A stretch of DNA of 64,000 nucleotides from Aquamicrobium sp. (GCA_019739225.1 JAHHDT010000003.1:124001-188000); one strand, 5' to 3'. Positions 17,777 to 27,318 are shown, numbered from the stretch's first letter. A program made the numbers and translations. Notes: a model not told the origin generated them from the sequence alone.

Positions 17777-18327
17777 CGAGAACCGTGGAACAGACGGCGG
17801 TCTCTGAACTGCACGCGAGAGCCTACGCGGCTCTCCCGTGGCGCATGAGCGCTGAAGGGACGATGGAGGTCCTCCTTCTTTGCGCGCGGAAGGACAGTCG
17901 ATGGGCGATCCCGCAAAGCATGCATTCGGCGGCGAGAACCGGACTTCGGTCCGCCGAAGGCGCGGCATTTCATGAGGCGGGCGTCGCCGGAAGGCTCGGA
18001 CCGGAACCCGTCGGCCGCTACAGCATGATCCGCAAGCTTACATGCGGTCGCACGGAGTGCTGCGAGGTCACCGTGTTCGGACTTCATGTCTGGGGCACGC
18101 TGACCAACTGGCCTTCGGAAAGGAAGGTACTGAGAAGATGGATGGACCTTGACGAAGCCAGCCAATCCGTCGCCGAGCCGGGGCTTGCGGCCGTGCTTGC
18201 TTCCCTTCTAGCGGGCCCCGCCGTCCAACTGGACGGAGCGGCTTTCGGTCACACTCGTCATGCGGCGCAAGGTGGCAGCTCAGGGCTTGCTTCGCCGATT
18301 GGAACAGCTAGGGTCGGCGCATGTTGA
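17773..18327 (+). CDS. Nudix-fold protein with a degenerate Nudix box
   Basis: A 184-residue protein aligning by eye to single-domain Nudix hydrolases: YAALPWRMSAEGTMEVLLLCARKDSRWAIP at the front, YSMIRKLTCGRTECCEVTVFGLHV in the middle, and the closing W...EASQSVAEPGL. The expected box GX5EX7REUXEEXGU is damaged. Where REAxEEAGV is expected, the sequence has GAAFHEAGV, so most metal-binding glutamates are gone. Catalysis is therefore doubtful. It starts inside the stop of the CxxC gene. I used the ATG at 17773; one at 17728 is also in frame. Confidence 0.65.
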   Translation: MTRTVEQTAVSELHARAYAALPWRMSAEGTMEVLLLCARKDSRWAIPQSMHSAARTGLRSAEGAAFHEAGVAGRLGPEPVGRYSMIRKLTCGRTECCEVTVFGLHVWGTLTNWPSERKVLRRWMDLDEASQSVAEPGLAAVLASLLAGPAVQLDGAAFGHTRHAAQGGSSGLASPIGTARVGAC

Positions 18328-18374
18328 CCTTGTCTGCCTTCATGTTCCCCAAGGGAGCGCGCCTGCTCAAAGCA

Positions 18375-18416
18375 GGACGCTGACCCGGACGCACTCTGAT
18401 CCCTGGCTCAGCGTCC
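18375..18416. repeat. Inverted repeat before the ptsN-like gene
   Basis: GGACGCTGA at 18375-18383 is the exact inverse complement of TCAGCGTCC at 18408-18416, with a 24-base loop. It lies in the gap between the Nudix gene and the IIA gene. It could be a terminator without a U-run or a leader structure. Confidence 0.4.
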
Positions 18417-18507
18417 GGGTCCGCCAGGCTCCAATCAACCCCATCGACTTTTCCGCCCGCAATGTCGGGCGATTGCCTCGGCATCTGAGCCAAGGCCGGA
18501 GTCCATA

Positions 18508-19038
18508 ATGGATATTTTCGACCTCCTGCATCAGCGGGACATCGTCTTGCGCGCGCCGGCACAGGCCAAACGTTCACTACTGCGACTTCTGACTCACACA
18601 TTGTCTGTCCGCTGCGGCTTGCCTGCGGATTCAATCCTTGCCGCGCTTCTCTCCCGCGAGAAGCTCGGCTCGACCGGTATCGGTCATGGCATCGCAGTTC
18701 CGCACGCGCTGATGAAAAGTCTGTCAGAGCCTGCGGCGGCCCTGGCGGTCCTCGACCGTCCGGTCTGGCACTGGGCATCGGACGAGCAACCCGTCGATGT
18801 CGTGCTGGCGGCCATCTGGCCGGGTGAACGCACCGGAGAGTTCACGCCCGCACTCGCTCTCTCCTGCCGCCGACTGGCATGCGCGGGCGCGATCAAGAAG
18901 ATTCGAAGCGCGGCGACGGCGGATGAAGTCCTTGAATGCCTCCGGGGGCTGAATGAAGCGCGATGGAGTCTTCCCGCTTCAACGCGGCCAGGTTCCAGCC
19001 AGTCCGTCAGTGCGAAGTATTTGGAGCGCCTGATATGA
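18508..19038 (+). CDS. PTS IIA-Ntr (PtsN)-like protein
   Basis: A 176-residue protein of the EIIA-Fru/EIIA-Ntr fold. The block REKLGSTGIGHGIAVPHAL carries the phosphorylatable His (His66) in its standard GIAVPH setting. The first 150 residues cover the whole domain, and a roughly 25-residue polar tail is extra. It is more divergent than the housekeeping ptsN, which normally sits beside rpoN and hpf, so this looks like an accessory paralogue. It is coupled by an ATGA overlap to an unknown gene. Its phosphodonor would be NPr encoded elsewhere. Confidence 0.8.
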   Translation: MDIFDLLHQRDIVLRAPAQAKRSLLRLLTHTLSVRCGLPADSILAALLSREKLGSTGIGHGIAVPHALMKSLSEPAAALAVLDRPVWHWASDEQPVDVVLAAIWPGERTGEFTPALALSCRRLACAGAIKKIRSAATADEVLECLRGLNEARWSLPASTRPGSSQSVSAKYLERLI

Positions 19039-19892
19039 CCACAGCTCTTGGATCGAGCAAGCACACCCGCTGGCGAAACGGAACGATGTCCGACCAGAAC
19101 GTCGCGGACGCGCTGGAGTGTGACGTGACGCTGGTACGCGAGATCGTTTCATCATGGGCCTGCCGTACTCTGTCGACCGTGCCCGCTTCCCTCGAGCAAC
19201 GACACGGCCCGCAGGCAAGCATCAGGCTCGCAGTGGCGCACGCGCTGCATGCGGCCGCCGGGCTTGCAGTAGCCGACGCGGCCGCTGTTGCAGCCGGGTG
19301 CTGGCAGGTGTCCGCTTCCCTGCTAAGGATCGTGGATTTCCGCCTGCGGGATGGAGCCTCCGCCGTCGAGGCGGGTCGCGACTTGCAAGAACCCGATCCG
19401 TTCATGCTGTTTGCAGCGCATGCCTCGGAAGCCATTCCGATGGCGGCGACTGACGAGTATCTCGACGTGGCCGATGGCCGACGCGTCTACTGGAGGAAGC
19501 CGCGCCGCGACCCCTACGTGCTCGCATGCGAGGTGCAAAGGGTCTCGGCCGCCTGCAGGCGCGATGATACTCCAGCACTTCAGGAGGAGTATCTTGAACT
19601 GCTGGCCAGCCTTCGCGAGCCTGCGGACCATGCATGCGCATGGATCGGCACGGTGGCCGACGGGCGCTTCCGGCCCGCGCCTGACAGGTTCGCGGAACGG
19701 TCCCCGACGATGCGTCAGGGTCCAGAGGACGGCACGAAACAAACCTTTGCTGACTCCTACGCGAGCAAGGTTTCGGTCAACGTGTCGCTGGCGGCGCGGT
19801 CGATGAAGCGTCGCGCTCTCGGCCTCGCCGTGACGGAGCCTGTCACCAGAAACAGGCCCGCGCTGACGCAGAAACGAGCGATACCGGGATAA
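19035..19892 (+). CDS. Hypothetical protein coupled to the IIA gene
   Basis: A 285-residue soluble protein beginning MTTALGSSKHTRWRNG. The segment MSDQNVADALECDVTLVREIVSSW resembles a helix-turn-helix (residues about 17-40). An Ala-rich helical region follows (AVAHALHAAAGLAVADAAAVAAG), then a basic tail. No known family is recognised. The start overlaps the IIA stop by ATGA, so the pair is probably one functional unit. It ends eight bases from the convergent alr stop. A DNA-binding partner of the IIA protein is an inference only. Confidence 0.6.
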   Translation: MTTALGSSKHTRWRNGTMSDQNVADALECDVTLVREIVSSWACRTLSTVPASLEQRHGPQASIRLAVAHALHAAAGLAVADAAAVAAGCWQVSASLLRIVDFRLRDGASAVEAGRDLQEPDPFMLFAAHASEAIPMAATDEYLDVADGRRVYWRKPRRDPYVLACEVQRVSAACRRDDTPALQEEYLELLASLREPADHACAWIGTVADGRFRPAPDRFAERSPTMRQGPEDGTKQTFADSYASKVSVNVSLAARSMKRRALGLAVTEPVTRNRPALTQKRAIPG

Positions 19893-19899
19893 CGACGCC

Positions 19900-21039
19900 C
19901 TAGGTACTGTTTGACCTGGCCGGGCTTCTCCGCAACATGGAGGGGGTCTCGTACTCGCGGGCGAAGCGCTGCCCAAGCCGGGCGAGGATTTCGTAGCCGA
20001 TGGTGCCTGCATCGCTTGCGACGTCATCGACCGTCTGCTCAGGACAAAGGAGGTCAACGAAGCTGCCTTCGCCGGGGAGATCGGCGCAGTCGGTCGCATC
20101 GACCACGATGCTGTCCATCGAGACGCGTCCTGCGAACGGCAGACGCGTTCCTCCGAAGAACACCGAGGTCGTTGCGGTTCGCGGCCAGCCGTCGGCGTAG
20201 CCAATGGAAAGCGTCGCGAGCCGCATACGCCTGTTGGCGCAGAACGAATGGCCGTAACCCACGCGAGTGCCGGTGGGCACGTCACGCAGCTGCAGGACGC
20301 GCGCGGACAGCCTCACGACTTGACGCATTGGATTTGGCGCCCCGGGAACCGGGTTGATCCCGTAGAGTGCGGCACCCGGTCTCACAAGGTCACCGTGGAA
20401 TCCCTGACCAAGGAAAATGCCCGACGAATTGGCTAGGGAGGACCGAGCCTTCTTCGGAAGCACCGAGCGGAGCTTGGCGAACTCGCGCCGCTGCCGTTTG
20501 TTGGCGCGATGCGCGGGCTCGTCGGCGCAGGCAAGATGGCTCATGATCAGCTCCACTGAAAGCCCCTCCAGGAGGGCGGGATCGCCTGCCAGCATGGCGA
20601 CCTCGCCCGAAGACAGTCCGAGGCGCGCCATGCCCGTGTCAAGATGGAGCGCGACTGGCATGCTGCGTCCTGCCTCGCAGGCGCGACTTCGCCAGGCAGT
20701 GAGCTCTCCTGCCGTGTTGACGACCGGAATCAGGACCGATCGCAGGAACTCGGGCTCGGCCCCCGGAGGCGTGCCGTTGAGGACGAAGACGCGGGAGCTG
20801 AAACCGATCGTCTTCCTGAGAACGAGCCCCTCGTCGATATGCGCGACGAAGAAGGTCTCGCACCCTGCCGCTTGAAGCGCTGCTGCAACTTCCGCCGCTC
20901 CAAGCCCGTAGGCGTCCGCCTTCACCACGGCAGCACACTCAGCTGGCTTCACCAGTTTCGACAACAGCCGCCAGTTGGAAACGATCGCCTCAAGATCGAT
21001 CGTAAGGATTGCGCCCGTTCGCATTCCCTTCGCGCTCAT
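19900..21039 (-). CDS. alr: Alanine racemase
   Basis: A 379-residue fold-type III PLP enzyme that interconverts L- and D-alanine. The PLP lysine lies in [13 protein letters not shown] near residue 39. The catalytic Tyr of the C-terminal domain is in VGYGHSF. Blocks [28 protein letters not shown] and [11 protein letters not shown] are all present. Its ATG overlaps the dadA stop (21036-21039). The pairing with dadA marks it as the catabolic DadX-type enzyme rather than the cell-wall one, by context only. Confidence 0.93.
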   Translation of the reverse strand: MSAKGMRTGAILTIDLEAIVSNWRLLSKLVKPAECAAVVKADAYGLGAAEVAAALQAAGCETFFVAHIDEGLVLRKTIGFSSRVFVLNGTPPGAEPEFLRSVLIPVVNTAGELTAWRSRACEAGRSMPVALHLDTGMARLGLSSGEVAMLAGDPALLEGLSVELIMSHLACADEPAHRANKRQRREFAKLRSVLPKKARSSLANSSGIFLGQGFHGDLVRPGAALYGINPVPGAPNPMRQVVRLSARVLQLRDVPTGTRVGYGHSFCANRRMRLATLSIGYADGWPRTATTSVFFGGTRLPFAGRVSMDSIVVDATDCADLPGEGSFVDLLCPEQTVDDVASDAGTIGYEILARLGQRFAREYETPSMLRRSPARSNST

Positions 21040-22289
21040 GAGCGGTACCGCTCTGGCCCGAGGTCCGAGACATCAATATCGGGGGACTTGCCGGAGATGA
21101 TGTCCGCCAAGACTCGTCCCGAGCCGCACGCCATCGTCCAGCCAAGGGTTCCGTGCCCGGTATTGACGTAGAGTCCGGGCACCGACGTAGCTCCGACGAT
21201 CGGTGGACCGTCCGGGGTCATCGGCCTCAGCCCGCACCAGAAGGATGCGTCCGCAGCGTTGCCTGCCCCTTGAAACAGGTCGGTGACGGAATGCTCGAGC
21301 GGTGCGCGGCGCGAGTGTGGTAGCGACAGGTCAAAACCCGATATCTCTGCAGTACCACCGACGCGGATGCGGTTGCCCAGGCGCGTGATGGCGATCTTGT
21401 AGGTCTCGTCCATTACCGTCGACACGGGGGCCGCCGCCTCGTCGATAACGCGGAAGGTCAGCGAGTAGCCCTTGACCGGATATACAGGAACATGGATGCC
21501 CACAGGAGCGAGCAGTCGGGGTGAGTGACTTCCCGCGGCGACGACGACCGCGTCCGCTGGAAGCAACCCGTCTGAAGTCAGGACTCCGGAAACTCTACCG
21601 TTTTCTTGAACGATTCCTTCAACCGAGACGTCAAAACGAAAGTCGACCGCGGCCGAGGCGAGAGCCGCCAGCTTCTCGGTGAAGATGCGACAGTCTCCGG
21701 TTTCGTCGCCAGGAAGCCGCAGGCCGCCAACGAACTTCTCCGTCACCCGTGCGAGCGCCGGTTCCGCAGCGACACAGCCGGATGGGGCAAGGACCGTGTA
21801 ATCAACCCCGAACTGCTTGAGGACCTCGACGTCATCGACGATTCCGTCGAGTTGCTTCTGCGTGCGGAACAATTGCAGGGTGCCCTGCGATCGCTCGTCG
21901 TATTCGATGCCGGTCGTGGCCCTCAGTTCGCGAAGGCAGTCACGGCTGTACTCCGCGATCGGCACCATGCGCGCCTTGTTCACGGCGTATCGCCGCGACG
22001 TGCAGTTGGCGAGCATCTGCAACACCCACGACCACATTGCCGGATCGAAACGGGGACGGATGGCGAGAGGGCCGTGCTTCATCAGGAGCCACTTGATCGC
22101 TTTCAGGGGCACTCCGGGACCCGCCCACGGTGAGGAATAGCCGGGGGATACCTCTCCGGCATTGGCGTAGCTGGTTTCCAAGGCTGGACCCGGCTGGCGG
22201 TCGAGGACGGTGACTTCGTATCCGGCGCGCGCCAGATACCACGCGGAGGTCACGCCGATGACTCCGCTGCCTACGATGAGAACCCTCAT
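21036..22289 (-). CDS. dadA: D-amino acid dehydrogenase small subunit
   Basis: A 417-residue FAD enzyme that oxidises D-amino acids, chiefly D-alanine, to keto acids and passes electrons to the membrane chain. The Rossmann signature [21 protein letters not shown] starts at the N-terminus. The DadA-typical [20 protein letters not shown] follows, and the C-terminal block [40 protein letters not shown] is intact. The ATG at 22289 has GGGAGG six bases upstream; an in-frame start at 22367 lacks this. With alr it forms an alanine catabolic operon. Confidence 0.95.
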   Translation of the reverse strand: MRVLIVGSGVIGVTSAWYLARAGYEVTVLDRQPGPALETSYANAGEVSPGYSSPWAGPGVPLKAIKWLLMKHGPLAIRPRFDPAMWSWVLQMLANCTSRRYAVNKARMVPIAEYSRDCLRELRATTGIEYDERSQGTLQLFRTQKQLDGIVDDVEVLKQFGVDYTVLAPSGCVAAEPALARVTEKFVGGLRLPGDETGDCRIFTEKLAALASAAVDFRFDVSVEGIVQENGRVSGVLTSDGLLPADAVVVAAGSHSPRLLAPVGIHVPVYPVKGYSLTFRVIDEAAAPVSTVMDETYKIAITRLGNRIRVGGTAEISGFDLSLPHSRRAPLEHSVTDLFQGAGNAADASFWCGLRPMTPDGPPIVGATSVPGLYVNTGHGTLGWTMACGSGRVLADIISGKSPDIDVSDLGPERYRS

Positions 22290-22660
22290 GTCCGCCTCCC
22301 GCGGACGGCGAGATTGAAAGCCGCGTACAAGCGGCTGGGACGTCTGTCGATCATCATGCATCTCCACCGGGCCACCGGTGGCGGACCCGGAAATCAGAAC
22401 CGAATTCTTGGCTTGGTTGGATTTCCGGCCCCCGGTCGACGGCCTTGCGGCCGCGCCAGGGCTAGATGCATGCGATAAGGCTGCCCGCGTGGTTCATGAA
22501 CCGGATGCGGGTCCGCGATGATGTCCTGTCCATTCGAGAAGTGGGCACGGCACGAACTCAAGCGTTTCCAAGTCCAACAATAGCGCAGGCCACGCCGCTT
22601 GCAATAACCAGGTCGACGATTCCGGCGCATCCAGAGGCAGCGGTGCGTGTTGCTGCGGTC
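22290..22660. other. Intergenic region between dadA and the cco array
   Basis: About 370 bases with no supported gene. A hairpin (CCACCGG, loop GCCA, CCGGTGG) lies at 22364-22381, upstream of dadA. No U-run terminator for the cco array was found, so read-through from cco into dadA-alr is possible. Confidence 0.4.
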
Positions 22661-22795
22661 TCAGAACAGCAGAGCGAGCACAGCCACCGACGCGATTGCC
22701 ACAGCGATCATGCTGGGTATCATCACGGCTACGCCCGAACCGAATGCCAGCGCCGCCACCCAATCGAACTTTCTGTCGCTATGCTCGCGCATCAT
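22661..22795 (-). CDS. 44-residue membrane protein coupled to ccoS
   Basis: The frame opens at 22795 with [18 protein letters not shown] and has one long hydrophobic stretch rich in Ala, Val and Ile, with a central MIPSM, ending VAVLALLF. It reads as one or two short spans. AGGAG lies three bases before the first ATG and six before the second (22792). The first ATG overlaps the ccoS TGA (ATGA). The coupling and the binding site argue that it is real and belongs to cbb3 oxidase maturation or stability. No family is recognised, and most gene finders would skip it. Confidence 0.6.
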   Translation of the reverse strand: MMREHSDRKFDWVAALAFGSGVAVMIPSMIAVAIASVAVLALLF

Positions 22796-22998
22796 TCGCT
22801 CCTTGTTCTCGCAACGTTGGTCCGCTCACGATCGTTCCGATCCCGTAGCGGTGCGTCGTCTATCTCGTGCAGCAAAACTCGCTCGGCCGCGCCGTCCAGG
22901 TCTTCAAGCTGGCCGCTCCTCATCGACCAGAGGAAGGCTATGAGGCCAACCAGCCCCATGCCCAGCGCAACCGGGACGAGCCAGGAGAGCAGGCTCAT
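22792..22998 (-). CDS. ccoS: Cbb3-type cytochrome oxidase assembly protein CcoS
   Basis: A 68-residue protein with one N-terminal membrane span ([20 protein letters not shown]), followed directly by the CcoS signature [17 protein letters not shown]. CcoS is needed to insert haem and copper into the cbb3 catalytic subunit. The start overlaps the ccoI stop by four bases. The C-terminal tail after HEID is short and charged. Gene order ccoI-ccoS is standard. Confidence 0.92.
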   Translation of the reverse strand: MSLLSWLVPVALGMGLVGLIAFLWSMRSGQLEDLDGAAERVLLHEIDDAPLRDRNDRERTNVARTRSE

Positions 22999-25247
22999 GT
23001 CGCCTCCGAAAGTCGAAGCGACTTCCGACCAGTCCTGCCGCGTGACGGCGCTCCGCCTCGGCCTGCAAGGCGCAGCGCGTTGGTGACGACGAGAATGGAC
23101 GAGGTCGACATAGCGACGGCGGCGACAAGCGGGGTCACGTATCCTGCGAGCGCAAGCGGCAGCGCCAGTGCGTTGTAGGCGATCGACAGTCCTATGTTCT
23201 GCGAAACCAGCCGCTTCGCCTGTCGCGCGACCATGATCGCCTCCGGCACGCTGTCGAGACTGGAGCCAAGAAAGACCAGATCGGCGGCGTTACGCCCGAC
23301 GTCGGCTGCCGACGAGGGGGCCATCGAAACGTGGGCCGCCCCGAGAGCGGGGGCATCGTTGAGCCCGTCGCCGACCATCAGCACCTTGCGGCCGTCCGAT
23401 GCGAGGGCTTCTAGGCGAGCGACCTTGTCGTGGGGAAGCATGCCTGCCGTCGCCTGATCAATCCCCACGGTATTTGCCGCCTCGGCGACCGCATTCTCGT
23501 CGTCGCCCGACAGGATCTCTGCAGTCAGGCCGAGCCGACGCAGCCGCCCGACCGCCTCGGACGAGTCGGGCCGCAGTCTGTCGGCGGTTTCGAATCTGCC
23601 GAGTGCCCGACCCTCGACGGAGAGCCAGGTCGCGGGAGGACCTTCGCTGGCAGCTGAACCACCAACCCAGTCCTGGCGGCCTAGCCTGTAGGTTCGGCCC
23701 GATATCCGGCCTTCGATGCCGTTTCCTGGCGTCTCGCGCACGTCCTCGACGATCAGCGAAGGCGCGGGCGCAAGCGCGGCCACTGCCCGCGAGGCAGGAT
23801 GCCTAGACATCCGGGCGAGCGCGACAGCTGCCCCGAGTTCGCGTTCGGGCACGTCGAATGACGTCACCCGGGCCATTCCCTCGGTCAGCGTGCCTGTCTT
23901 GTCGAGGGCGACATGGTCGACTTCCGCCAGCCGTTCCAGCGCAGCCCCGTCCTTGAGCGTCACGCCGAGAGAAAACAGACGTCGCGCCGCGACCGCCTGT
24001 ACCATCGGAACTGCGAGCCCCAACGCACAGGGACAGGTGATGATGAGGACGGCGATGGCCACCGTCAGCGACCTGTGCACGTCCCCGGTGGCCCAGAGCC
24101 ACGCAACGAAGGCCGAGAGGGCGACGACATGGACGACAGGGGAGTAGAGGGAGGCGGCCCGATCGGCGATGCGACGGTAACGGACCCTGCCGCCTTCGGC
24201 CGCCTCCATCAGCCGCATCATGTCAGAGAGGAACGAATCCTTCTGCGGACGGTCGACCCTTACGGTCAGCGGACCGTCGAGGTTGAGCGAACCAGACAGG
24301 ACCTGCGATCCCGGTCCGACCTGGTCCGCTGCGGACTCGCCGGTCACGACCGACAGGTCGAGCGAAGCGGCGCCCGACACGACGGTTCCGTCGACGGGCA
24401 TCCGCTCTCCGGCGAGAACGAGAACGGTTTCCCCGGCCTCGATCGCCGAGGTCTCGCGATACTCGCGGCTGCTGTCCGGCGCGACAACGGTCGCCCCGCG
24501 CGGCATCATCCTGGCTAGCGACCTGACGGCGTCGCGGGCGCGTCCGCGCATCGCCTGGTCGGCGGCGCGCCCGGCAAGCAGGAAGAACAGAAGCGAGGTC
24601 ACCGCGTCGAAATAGGCATGCGGGCCTCCCGTGAGGGTATCGTAGAGGCTCAGGCAGAAGGCGAGCATCACGCCGACACTGATCGGCACGTCCATGTTGG
24701 TGCGTCCGGCGCGCAACGCGCTCCAGGCAGACAGGAAGAAGATGCGTCCGGAATAAGCCAGCGCGGGAAAGGCCAGCGCAGCCGAGATCACATGGAAGGC
24801 TTGCCTCGTCTGGTCGCCCGCACCTGCCCAGACCGAGACAGACAGCAGCATGATGTTCATCGCGGCAAAGCCTGCCACGGCGGTGGCGCGCATTAGCCGC
24901 GTCATCTCGGGATCGGCGTAACTTTCCTCAGCCTCCGTCAGGCTCGCGTCATATCCCGCGCAGCGCAAGGCATCGATCAGCGGGGGCACGCCAATTTCTC
25001 GCCGCCACTTCACGGCGACGCGTCTGGCAGTCAGGTTGACCCGCGCGGAGACGACGCCCTCCAGTCTCGCAAGCGATCCCTCAATGGTCCGAATACATCC
25101 GGCGCAGTGCGCTGCCGGAACCGAAAGGTCGGTCTGCAACGTGCCGTCTCCGAGGTCGCGGCTGGCGAGAACGATCTCGCGGTCGTCGAGCGAGCGCATA
25201 GGACCGATCTCGAGGGCTGCTTCGGTTCCGGGCGCGCAGCAGCTCAA
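22995..25247 (-). CDS. ccoI: Copper-exporting P1B-type ATPase for cbb3 assembly
   Basis: A 750-residue CopA2/FixI-type copper ATPase that delivers copper toward the periplasm for cbb3 assembly. In order: a Cys-rich start (MSCCAPG), an HMA domain with AHCAGCI, membrane spans, the actuator TGES, the translocation motif [11 protein letters not shown], the phosphorylation site DKTGTLT, the HP locus (SRHPAS), the hinge [10 protein letters not shown], and a final pair of spans. All motifs are intact. It lies between the DUF2189 gene (four-base gap) and ccoS. FixI-type ATPases are slow and dedicated to oxidase maturation. Confidence 0.95.
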   Translation of the reverse strand: MSCCAPGTEAALEIGPMRSLDDREIVLASRDLGDGTLQTDLSVPAAHCAGCIRTIEGSLARLEGVVSARVNLTARRVAVKWRREIGVPPLIDALRCAGYDASLTEAEESYADPEMTRLMRATAVAGFAAMNIMLLSVSVWAGAGDQTRQAFHVISAALAFPALAYSGRIFFLSAWSALRAGRTNMDVPISVGVMLAFCLSLYDTLTGGPHAYFDAVTSLLFFLLAGRAADQAMRGRARDAVRSLARMMPRGATVVAPDSSREYRETSAIEAGETVLVLAGERMPVDGTVVSGAASLDLSVVTGESAADQVGPGSQVLSGSLNLDGPLTVRVDRPQKDSFLSDMMRLMEAAEGGRVRYRRIADRAASLYSPVVHVVALSAFVAWLWATGDVHRSLTVAIAVLIITCPCALGLAVPMVQAVAARRLFSLGVTLKDGAALERLAEVDHVALDKTGTLTEGMARVTSFDVPERELGAAVALARMSRHPASRAVAALAPAPSLIVEDVRETPGNGIEGRISGRTYRLGRQDWVGGSAASEGPPATWLSVEGRALGRFETADRLRPDSSEAVGRLRRLGLTAEILSGDDENAVAEAANTVGIDQATAGMLPHDKVARLEALASDGRKVLMVGDGLNDAPALGAAHVSMAPSSAADVGRNAADLVFLGSSLDSVPEAIMVARQAKRLVSQNIGLSIAYNALALPLALAGYVTPLVAAVAMSTSSILVVTNALRLAGRGGAPSRGRTGRKSLRLSEAT

Positions 25248-25250
25248 GGC

Positions 25251-26069
25251 TCATTCCTCCGTGCGCGCCATCGCCTTGTAGGCATGCCACGTGGCGTGCC
25301 CGAGCAGCGGGAAGATGACGATCATGCCGACCAGCCCCGTCGCCACGCAGACGGCGAAGAGCACCAGCACCATGGCTCCCCAGGCGATCATCGTCGGCAG
25401 GTTGTTCCAGACCAGCTTCATGCTCGTGCCCATGGCGGTGAGCGCGTCGACGTGGCGGTCGAGCAGCATGGGCACGGCGAAAACGCTGACCGAAAAGGCG
25501 AAGGCGGCAAACAGGCCGCCGATGGCCGTGCCGATGACGAGCATCGCCCATCCGGAGGGCGTACCAAGAAGGATGCCGACGACATGGTCGAGGCCTGGGA
25601 AGGCGGTGACGCCGAAGAACAGCGACCAGAGCAGGACGGCGGCGCGCGTCCACAGCAGCATCAACAGGCTGAGCAGAAGCCCGGTAAAGAACACCTGCGC
25701 GCCCGCCCTCGGCCTGACGCGCAGCATCGATCCGAGCGTGATCGACCTGCCTTCACCGATCGCCCGGCTCTTCTCGTAGAGACCGATCGCAAGGAAGGGG
25801 GCGACGATCAGGAACCCGGCCAGCGCCGGGAACAGGATGTAATCCCTGCCGAAACCGACGAGCGTCCAGACAAAGAGCACGGACAGCACGAATACCCCCA
25901 CGCCGTATGCCAGGCTTGACGAGGCGCCGTTCCAGAAATCGCGCCATCCGGCGGCAAGCCAGCGCAGCCCCTGAAGCAGCGGCAGGTTGCGTTGAAGGGC
26001 CGGGTCTTGGGTCTCGCCGATGCCAGACGTCTCGTCGAGCAGCCAGTATCCCTTGTCGGCTTCGCCCAT
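25251..26069 (-). CDS. DUF2189 polytopic membrane protein
   Basis: A 272-residue protein with about six membrane spans. It begins MGEADKGYWLLDETSG and carries the DUF2189 features WLAAGWRDFWNGASSSLAYGVGVF and the long helices that follow. The ATG at 26069 has AGGGAGGAAAC upstream; the longer frame to 26423 runs through ccoP and is not credible. DUF2189 has no known activity but is often found near cytochrome oxidase genes. Here it lies between ccoP and ccoI, the place usually taken by ccoG and ccoH. Confidence 0.85.
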   Translation of the reverse strand: MGEADKGYWLLDETSGIGETQDPALQRNLPLLQGLRWLAAGWRDFWNGASSSLAYGVGVFVLSVLFVWTLVGFGRDYILFPALAGFLIVAPFLAIGLYEKSRAIGEGRSITLGSMLRVRPRAGAQVFFTGLLLSLLMLLWTRAAVLLWSLFFGVTAFPGLDHVVGILLGTPSGWAMLVIGTAIGGLFAAFAFSVSVFAVPMLLDRHVDALTAMGTSMKLVWNNLPTMIAWGAMVLVLFAVCVATGLVGMIVIFPLLGHATWHAYKAMARTEE

Positions 26070-26080
26070 GGTTTCCTCCC

Positions 26081-26269
26081 TCAGCAGGCCGATTTGGCGG
26101 CGCGATAGCCGCCATCGCCGTCGGCGGACTTCAGATGTTCGACGCATTCCGGCTGGGACTGGAACGCGACGTAGACGAGGTGCGCGTTCGCCCCCGCGAA
26201 GAGCAGTAGGCCCGCCGGGACGAGGACCCAAGGCAGCCATCCGCCAGGGAGGCGCGCGCGTGCCCTCAT
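26081..26269 (-). CDS. 62-residue membrane protein after ccoP
   Basis: A single-span protein: basic start (MRARARLPGG), one hydrophobic segment (WLPWVLVPAGLLLFAGANAHLVYVAF), then a short periplasmic-type tail with two Cys (PECVEHL near residue 42 and the last residue). The ATG overlaps the ccoP stop (26266-26269). It occupies the place of ccoH or ccoG but is too short for either and lacks their domains. The two Cys could form a disulfide or bind copper; this is speculative. Confidence 0.7.
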   Translation of the reverse strand: MRARARLPGGWLPWVLVPAGLLLFAGANAHLVYVAFQSQPECVEHLKSADGDGGYRAAKSAC

Positions 26270-27147
26270 GGCTGCGCCGTCCCGAGATCGTGGACGTAGA
26301 CCGCCAGCGTTCTGATTTCCGCCGCAGACAGCCGCTCGTCCCAGGTCGGCATGTGGCCTTGTCGGCCGCCATGGACGGAGGCGATGATCGTGTCGAGATC
26401 ACCGCCATAGACCCAGTACGCATCGGTCAGGTTCGGCGCGCCGACTTCCACGTCTCCCTGCGCGTTCTCTCCGTGACAGGCGGCGCAGGTCGCCGCGAAG
26501 ACTTCGCGGCCAGCGCTGATGCGGTCGAGGCTCTCCGGGGTCGAATAGTCGGGGTGCGTCAACGAATAGACATAGGCGGCCACGCTGCGGACCTGCTCGC
26601 GGTCGAGCATCTCATCGCGGCCAAAGGCAGGCATCTGGGCGACCCGGCTTTCTGGATGCGCGGTGTTGATGCCGACGCGCATCGTCTGTTCGATCAGCTC
26701 GGGGCCGCCACCCCACAGCCAGTCATCGTCCGTCAGGTCAGGATAGTTGGCGCGGCCCCTGCCGTCGCGGCCGTGACAAGCGGCGCAGTTGTCGCCGAAC
26801 AGCTGCCGCCCGGTGTCGCGCACGGTCCGCATCAACGCTTCGTCGGCGAGAATCGTGTCATAGGGCTCGTTCTCCAGCCGTGTCGTCCAGGCAGAGCGCT
26901 GCTGCTGGCCCTCGACGACCCTGGCCTCGACCGTCGTCCGCTGGTCGATACCGAGAAAGCCCTTCGTATAGGTCACGCCGATCGGCCAGGCGGGGACCAT
27001 GAACCACCAGAAGATCGCCCACACGTGGGTGACGATCAGGAACATCAGCACCCCGCGAGGAACAGGCGTGTCCAGTTCCTTGATGCCGTTCCACTCGTGA
27101 CCCGTCGTCTCGCGTCCGGTGACGGGGTCGCGTTCTACTTCCGCCAT
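26266..27147 (-). CDS. ccoP: Cbb3 oxidase dihaem cytochrome c subunit
   Basis: A 293-residue subunit III. An N-terminal span near residues 33-56 (GVLMFLIVTHVWAIFWWFMV) anchors it. Two class I cytochrome c domains follow, each with CAACHG (about residues 140 and 225) and distal methionines (AQMPAFGR and GHMPTWDE). It passes electrons from the bc1 complex to CcoO. It overlaps the end of ccoQ. Complete. Confidence 0.97.
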   Translation of the reverse strand: MAEVERDPVTGRETTGHEWNGIKELDTPVPRGVLMFLIVTHVWAIFWWFMVPAWPIGVTYTKGFLGIDQRTTVEARVVEGQQQRSAWTTRLENEPYDTILADEALMRTVRDTGRQLFGDNCAACHGRDGRGRANYPDLTDDDWLWGGGPELIEQTMRVGINTAHPESRVAQMPAFGRDEMLDREQVRSVAAYVYSLTHPDYSTPESLDRISAGREVFAATCAACHGENAQGDVEVGAPNLTDAYWVYGGDLDTIIASVHGGRQGHMPTWDERLSAAEIRTLAVYVHDLGTAQP

Positions 27148-27308
27148 GGCGTGTCGTCCCGTTCGAGGATGCTGTGCTTGGCCCGGTCGAACCGCTTCTT
27201 GTTCTGCGGCCAGAAGGCGTAGACGCAGACGCAGAGGAAGAAGCCCATCATGTAGAACAGGCCCCAGCTCTTGGAGAAAGCGACCAGCGTGTCGTAACTG
27301 AAGTCCAT
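27135..27308 (-). CDS. ccoQ: Cbb3 oxidase small subunit CcoQ
   Basis: A 57-residue frame in the gap between ccoO and ccoP: MDFSYDTLVAFSKSWGLFYM, then MGFFLCVCVYAFWPQNKKRFDRAK and a short tail. The single span followed by the W-P-x-N-x-x-x-F-D-x-A-x motif is the FixQ/CcoQ signature. GAGG lies upstream of the ATG. It ends 13 bases inside ccoP. CcoQ stabilises the CcoP association. Short length makes it easy to miss. Confidence 0.93.
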   Translation of the reverse strand: MDFSYDTLVAFSKSWGLFYMMGFFLCVCVYAFWPQNKKRFDRAKHSILERDDTPWRK

Positions 27309-27318
27309 GCCTGCCTCC

